Positions 58,896 through 64,000 of a stretch of DNA of 64,000 nt are shown here, piece after piece (the stretch's first letter is position 1; each line of letters opens with the position of its first letter). The DNA lies in contig OX637395.1 in NCBI GenBank assembly GCA_951799425.1, positions 7,584,451 to 7,648,450 on the forward strand, given 5' to 3'. Source of the stretch: Ilex aquifolium (Eukaryota > Streptophyta > Magnoliopsida > Aquifoliales > Aquifoliaceae). A program made the position numbers and the translations under genes. The notes under the pieces were generated by a model, which did no database searches, was not told the DNA's origin, and saw only the letters and a list, made by a program, of their open reading frames with translations.

Positions 58896-61099
58896 TCTAT
58901 ACTACTAATAAAAGTACCTTAGTATGAATTTATTTTTGTTTTCCTATATTTATCCCTAATAAATATTATAAACTTCATCATATTCTTTCATTCTACATCA
59001 AGTACATCAATAGATTAAACATTTTATTGTATTCATTTAAGTTCTAACTATTTAACACTCCAACCTTTATAAGAATTCAATTTATCATATATAGCTCTAT
59101 ACGGTCATTCTTTAAGGTTTAGAAATAAGTCTTTCTATATAGATCAATGATTTTTAATTATTAACTAGCATTAAGGGCAGTCGTTTCTTCACATGAAGAA
59201 AAAGAGTCAAAACTATTTTGGTCCTTTTGGACTTCTAGCTATGATCTCCCTCTCTCCCTTATTCCATTTACAACTTAGAAATTAGTTTTGAATAATTGGA
59301 TTTGTGATTTTAGATAACCGATCTCTTTTTACAAAAATAAAATTGACATCTATGATGTCGTTGGAGACTCTTCATATCAGTTGTAAGGGTCACATTATTG
59401 CTTTCTATCTCTATAGCATCTTTTTTTTTTTTTTTCCACTTTTCTCTCTATCGATCAATCGATTTCTTAGAGTTCTTAATCATACTAAAAACAATATATT
59501 TTTCACATCCAATGTGCACATTGATTTCACTCTCAAAGTGTCAAATATTCAGTTGAATTATATTGCAAGTTGTTTTCATTTATCAGGTTAGCCAATCAAA
59601 GAAAGCCCTTTAAACCTATTGTTAACCAATTTCATTTCCTATTTTATTCTTAGTCGTCATTTTTTGTTTTTGTAAATAAACTTCAACCTTGAAGCATGAT
59701 ATTATGGTATTGCTAAGATTGAAATTCAATTTTCATGGGTATCAGAAACCTCAAGTACTAAAAGAATGATATTTTTGCTTCCTCACTTGACCAATCAGAG
59801 ACATATATATTCAGAGTCAATTAATATTGTATTAAACACAAAATCAACCTCCAAAATTTCAAGTCTCATAGGTACTCACTGAATTTTAATTATTCCCCAA
59901 AAAATTTATAATCTAATTCCTTCATATTAATTCTTAATTTTTATGTCAAACTTTATATTGTTAATATTAATATTTGAAGATTTGATTATCTAACTTTAAA
60001 ATTCAATTGAAAAATTAAAACTTGTCTGACAATGTATTACGTATATGACATGTTACTTTTTCTTCATCTTCATATTCTGTGTCTTAGGTATCTCCAATCT
60101 ACAATTCCACTTTTCTTTTAAGCAAGAAGATTGATTCGGTGATTTTACTACTCAGCATGTGAAGGAGAATTTAATAATTTTTTAAGTTATCTAAGGAACG
60201 ACACTCTTGCTCAAAGTCTAAACCGTCGAGCATTTCTCGATGACAATCTATTAAAGCTTAATTTTTTTATTCTTTGCCTTACTCGATTTTTGATTTTATT
60301 TCAATTGTGTCGGCTACCTTATTTCAAAATTTCTGCTCATCACTAGAGGATATTTGCTGGTCCGGCTTTATAGCTCATAATAATAAACACTTTCAGTATT
60401 CTTATTTATTTATTTATTTTTTGTGTTACCATTTCATTTGACTATTCTAAGTTACAAGTTTTGATTAATTTTTTCTTTATCTTTCCCTTATTTGTCTGAA
60501 CTCTTAATTTTTCCAAAAACATCAAATTTTCAATTCTAACTTTTAATTATCTTGGTATCTATCCTAACAATATTATTGGTGTCCTCAGAATTGTGATATG
60601 TTAGTTATTTGCTTAAAATTACATATTCTTGGAGTAGACTTGTTTTTCCCCCAAAAATATCTTGAAATACCATAATTCTTTTATCTTTTTCATTTCATTG
60701 TAGTATTTATTTGTATTATTACATGGTCCTCTTATGTGGTGATCCAATAGAGAGATATAAAAGTTGAATGTTGGTACGGTGAATTAATTATTTCAAGGAT
60801 GATCCTGTAACAAGAAAGTAAAACTCATCCTGCAAGTTTTGATTGTTGTTGGGTTCATGGATGAAAGTAGAATATTCGTTTTTCATTTTTTGATATTTGG
60901 TTATATTGGCATGATTGTGAAACCTTGACATGCATGATATAGCATTTCATTGAATGTACTGGCATAATGGAAAAGATGCATAAAATTTTAAGGAAAAGAA
61001 GAATTTCCTAAAAAAATTTTGGGGAGGTAAGTGTAATTATCTAATATTTAATGAGAGTTATGCATGAGATGGGATAAAAGTTCGTGTAATATATATATA
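58896..61099 (+). mobile_element. Candidate Helitron 5' end; body without recognised genes
   Basis: TCTATACTACTAATAAAAGT at 58896, preceded by A, matches the 5' terminus style of plant Helitrons. No hairpin-plus-CTRR 3' end could be fixed before 61100, so the element may be truncated by the Helitron that begins there. The remainder is AT-rich DNA with no supported gene. Confidence 0.35.
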
Positions 61100-61982
61100 C
61101 TAGAAATAGCCTGTGCTTGAAGGCACTACGTACTAAACAAAGAAATCACAAATAATTGTTTGTGCGTTAAGGCAATGTATAACACACACAAAAAAAAAAA
61201 TGACTAATTACCATAGGGTCAATGCGCCCCCTTCGATCTCTAGATCTCTAATTTGAAATAAAACCAAAAATCATAATAAAAATTATTCAAAGAAAAAATA
61301 GAGAAAACACAAAAAAAAAAAGAGACCTCATTCTTCTTGTGCTCTTGGACGGCGAACCCGATACTCTCAATCTCGGACTGTTTTGGCTTCTCTTCTAGTA
61401 AATTCATACTCAAATCCTAAATACATTTAGCAAAGCAGATAACACTCAAATCAATACCTAACTTCAAAATTAACAAACAGGATAATAAAAGAAAATTGAG
61501 CTTAGTAAATATTGAAAAGTAAACAAACAAACATTGAATTTGAGTAGCAGCTACCATGGGAAAAGAAAACTTGGGAAGCAGTTTGAACCTACTGGTGGAG
61601 TTAGGGCTTGAAATACGTAACAAAGATCAAAGATAAGGAAAGAAGATCAAAGATCACATAAGAGATTACATTTTGATAAGGAAAGAAATCAAAGATCGCC
61701 GGATTTGAAGAGAGAGAAAGGGGTGGAGTTAGGGATTGCGTTTGATATGGATAGATATCGCCTACAAAGGAGAGAGAGACGTAAGTCAGGAAATATTGTT
61801 GGGCGGGAAAACAAAATTCAGTACTCACTGTAGACCGTTAGATCAAAATTTTTGAGATGATCTGAACTGTCTTTTATGTTGGGATTACGTTGTCCGTTGG
61901 ATATGTTTATATTTTGTCTCAAAACGATCTGGACTTCTCTTTGTCTCCAAAATTCAAACTCAGCTCTACTTTATTATATAGA
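61100..61982 (-). mobile_element. Non-autonomous Helitron A (883 bp)
   Basis: On the minus strand it starts TCTATATAATAAAGTAGAGC (from 61982) and ends in a GTGCcttcaaGCAC hairpin followed about 12 bases later by CTAG (61103-61100). The flanking bases are A and T, as for Helitron insertion between A and T, with no duplication. Both ends match Helitron B. No Rep/helicase is encoded. Confidence 0.75.
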
Positions 61983-61986
61983 TATA

Positions 61987-63902
61987 CTAGTTAATGCCCA
62001 TGCCTAAAAGCACTATGTAACACAACAAAAAAATTACCAATTAGATTGCCAAATAGATATTCCCAAACAAAAGCTACACTCAACAACAAAGATAAATTTG
62101 AAAAATTGATGCTAAAGATATAGAATTGAGGACAAATAATTTTGATGGCGCAGGCAATGGTGAATGCGGCAAGGCCGTTTTGCCAAAGAGCTTGAAAGAT
62201 GTTTTGTTATCAATAACAAATCTTCAGTGGCAAAAACGTTCATCTCGAACGATGACTGCATTGTTAGTCGACTATCTTCCTAGGTATTCTTACAAATATC
62301 ATTTGCAGCCTTAATCATCTTTCATAGCTCATCATCTTCAATCTAAGATAAAGCTGAACAAAACCAGCATGCAAGACCAAAAAGCCATGATGTGGTAGCT
62401 CCACCTATCAAGCCTCTTAGCTGAAATTATAAACATGAAATTGAAACAATCATCTTCAGCCAAAAATTAAGAAATAAAATAAGATAACTACAAATTAAAA
62501 TTATTCGACCTGTGTGTGTGAGAGAGAGAAAGAGAGAGAGAGAGAATTGGAAAAGTCAGCCAATTACCCATCGACTGTTAATAAATTGAGTCTTTCCTTC
62601 AAAGTTCTACTGGTGAGGCCATTAGATGGCATACCACTTAAGAAGTCCATAGGAGGGGATGACTGGGATGCTTAAAACCTGTCAGTAAAGCCATAAAATA
62701 CACCACCACATCACCCAATCCCTAAAGTCAATATGAAAGAGAAATATTTCCTCCAAATACGAAAAAGTTGCACCATTGGAGAATTTCCAAACCAGTGGGC
62801 TGCTGAAAACTTAGATATATGGCCTGCTGAAAACAAAAGTAAAGCTAGTTAGACAAAAGCTAAACCAAAAAAAAAAAAAAAACACTTAAAAATCCAAACA
62901 AAATACAGTAAAGAAAACTCAAAATTCACCCCTCCATAAGGATTGATATCAGGGCAATTAGCGAATAAAAATCAACAATTCACTTCATCCTAAATTATAT
63001 GAGATCTTTATTTAATTATTGATTAGTGATCATTATAAACAACCAGAAATTCATACCCATGTATACTCAAGGGGTCAAAATCAATAACTACTGTGGTCAC
63101 ATATTTTCACGCCGTAGGAGTGGGAATTTTATCATCGTCTAAGTGGTTGTGTTCTGGTGGATTCGGGTCCAATGCAACTTTACCCTCAATTAGTAAGCAT
63201 CAAATTATAATTTGCAAAAATGAACAAAAGAGTGGAAATTAATTAAAAAGTCCTTCAACCAAAAAAGAAGAAAATCAAAAGTCCCACATTGAACTAAAGA
63301 TCAAAAACTGTAAAATCAAAAAAGTTAACCAAGTGGAACCAAATCTATGCGAGTGTGTGTTGGGGGTCTGTGGGGGTGGTTTGGTGGTAGCTATGGTGGC
63401 ATCGATGGGGATGAGAGTGGTGTGTTTGGTTGTCGATGGGGAGGGATGTGAAGAGAGCGGAGGAAACAAAGAAAAACAAAGAGAGGGAGATAAGGAGGGA
63501 GAGTTTGCTTTTAAAAATGGAAGAGATTAGGGAGAGAGTTGAATCAGTTAGTATGAGATAGGGAGATAGAGAAAGAGAGTTAGATGAAAGATAGGAGTCT
63601 TAGGAAAATTTTGTATGAGGACCGTCGGATTAATAGATTTGAGAGAGAGAGAGAGAGGGGGGGTATATGATAGATAGGAGTCTTGAGTTCTATATAGGAT
63701 GAAATACTTATTCAAATTTTTAGATGGGAAAAAAATTATGAGCATTAATTAGGATCGTCGGATCAACAATTTTAAAATGATCTGAATCGTCTTTTATGTT
63801 GAGATTACGTTGTCTGTTGGATGTGTTTATGTTTTGTCTCAAAACGATCTGGACCTCTCTTTGTCTCCAAAATTCAAACTCAGCTCTACTTTATTATATA
63901 GA
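61987..63902 (-). mobile_element. Non-autonomous Helitron B (1916 bp)
   Basis: It shares about 110-150 bp of 5' end with Helitron A (minus strand: TCTATATAATAAAGTAGAGC, then GACAAAGAGAGGTCCAGATCG). It also shares the 3' end style (AGTGCTTTTAGGCATGGGC then CTAG, 61990-61987). The flanks are A and T. Only TATA (61983-61986) separates it from A. The 5' part is GA-rich. A 62-codon frame at 62126-62314 and GC-richer stretches at 63100-63480 might be captured host sequence, but I recognise none. Confidence 0.72.
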
Positions 63903-64000
63903 TATAAGTTTCTATTAAATAGGAAGCAAAATTTGTTGGGGTTATATATATGAGTGTAGAAAAAAAAATTAATAATAAGTTAAGGGTTATATTAAAGTTT
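63903..64000. other. Window end, AT-rich
   Basis: No feature is visible in the last 98 bp. Confidence 0.6.

Overview
The window is nuclear DNA from a flowering plant, most likely a dicot. Evidence: spliced genes for cytosolic ribosomal protein eL31 and spliceosomal/decay protein LSM7, two plant A20/AN1 stress-associated proteins, AT-rich intergenic DNA, and plant-type Copia and Gypsy LTR retrotransposons, Helitrons, hAT and Tourist-like elements and LINE debris. I cannot name the species from sequence alone.

Host genes. Four host genes can be supported. RPL31 is on the minus strand: exon 1 is 10955-11043 and exon 2 is 8924-9203, with telo-box and site II promoter motifs upstream. LSM7 is on the plus strand in five coding pieces between 29930 and 37687; the pieces sum to exactly 99 codons plus stop. 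A single-exon SAP5-like A20/AN1 gene (minus) lies at 39142-39660. A second, SAP2-like A20/AN1 gene (minus) has its coding exon at 46469-46984 and a 3 kb intron in its 5' UTR. RPL31 and LSM7 act in translation and in mRNA splicing/decay; the two zinc-finger genes are probably ubiquitin-linked stress regulators.

Retrotransposons. (1) 12987-16831, plus: a Copia element with TSD AACTC, about 98% identical LTRs and an in-frame deletion of the reverse transcriptase core. (2) 17457-28050, minus: a 10.6 kb Gypsy element of the Tat lineage (second RNase H, 82-bp tandem repeats, antisense gene), TSD ATATA. Its 5' LTR has lost the 222 bp that hold the TATA box. Between pol and the 3' LTR it carries a three-exon antisense gene with its own TATA box. 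(3) 51367-57991, plus: an old chromodomain Gypsy element (chromovirus) with about 6.5% LTR divergence; from 53407 to the end it keeps a single reading frame but has 13 internal stops, nearly all explicable by C-to-T or G-to-A change.

DNA elements and repeats. hAT-type elements with target duplications lie at 5775-6513 (nested in a Tourist-like element, 5526-6854), 11617-12179 and 34530-35098 (in an LSM7 intron). Two MITE-like copies with an internal satellite are at 1039-1796 and 44065-45174. Two back-to-back Helitrons (61100-61982 and 61987-63902, minus) share both ends. Four copies of an unnamed dispersed repeat, a near-perfect 155-bp foldback (41795-41949), LINE fragments, SINE-like pieces and several local tandem duplications fill much of the rest. 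No tRNA, rRNA or CRISPR feature was found.
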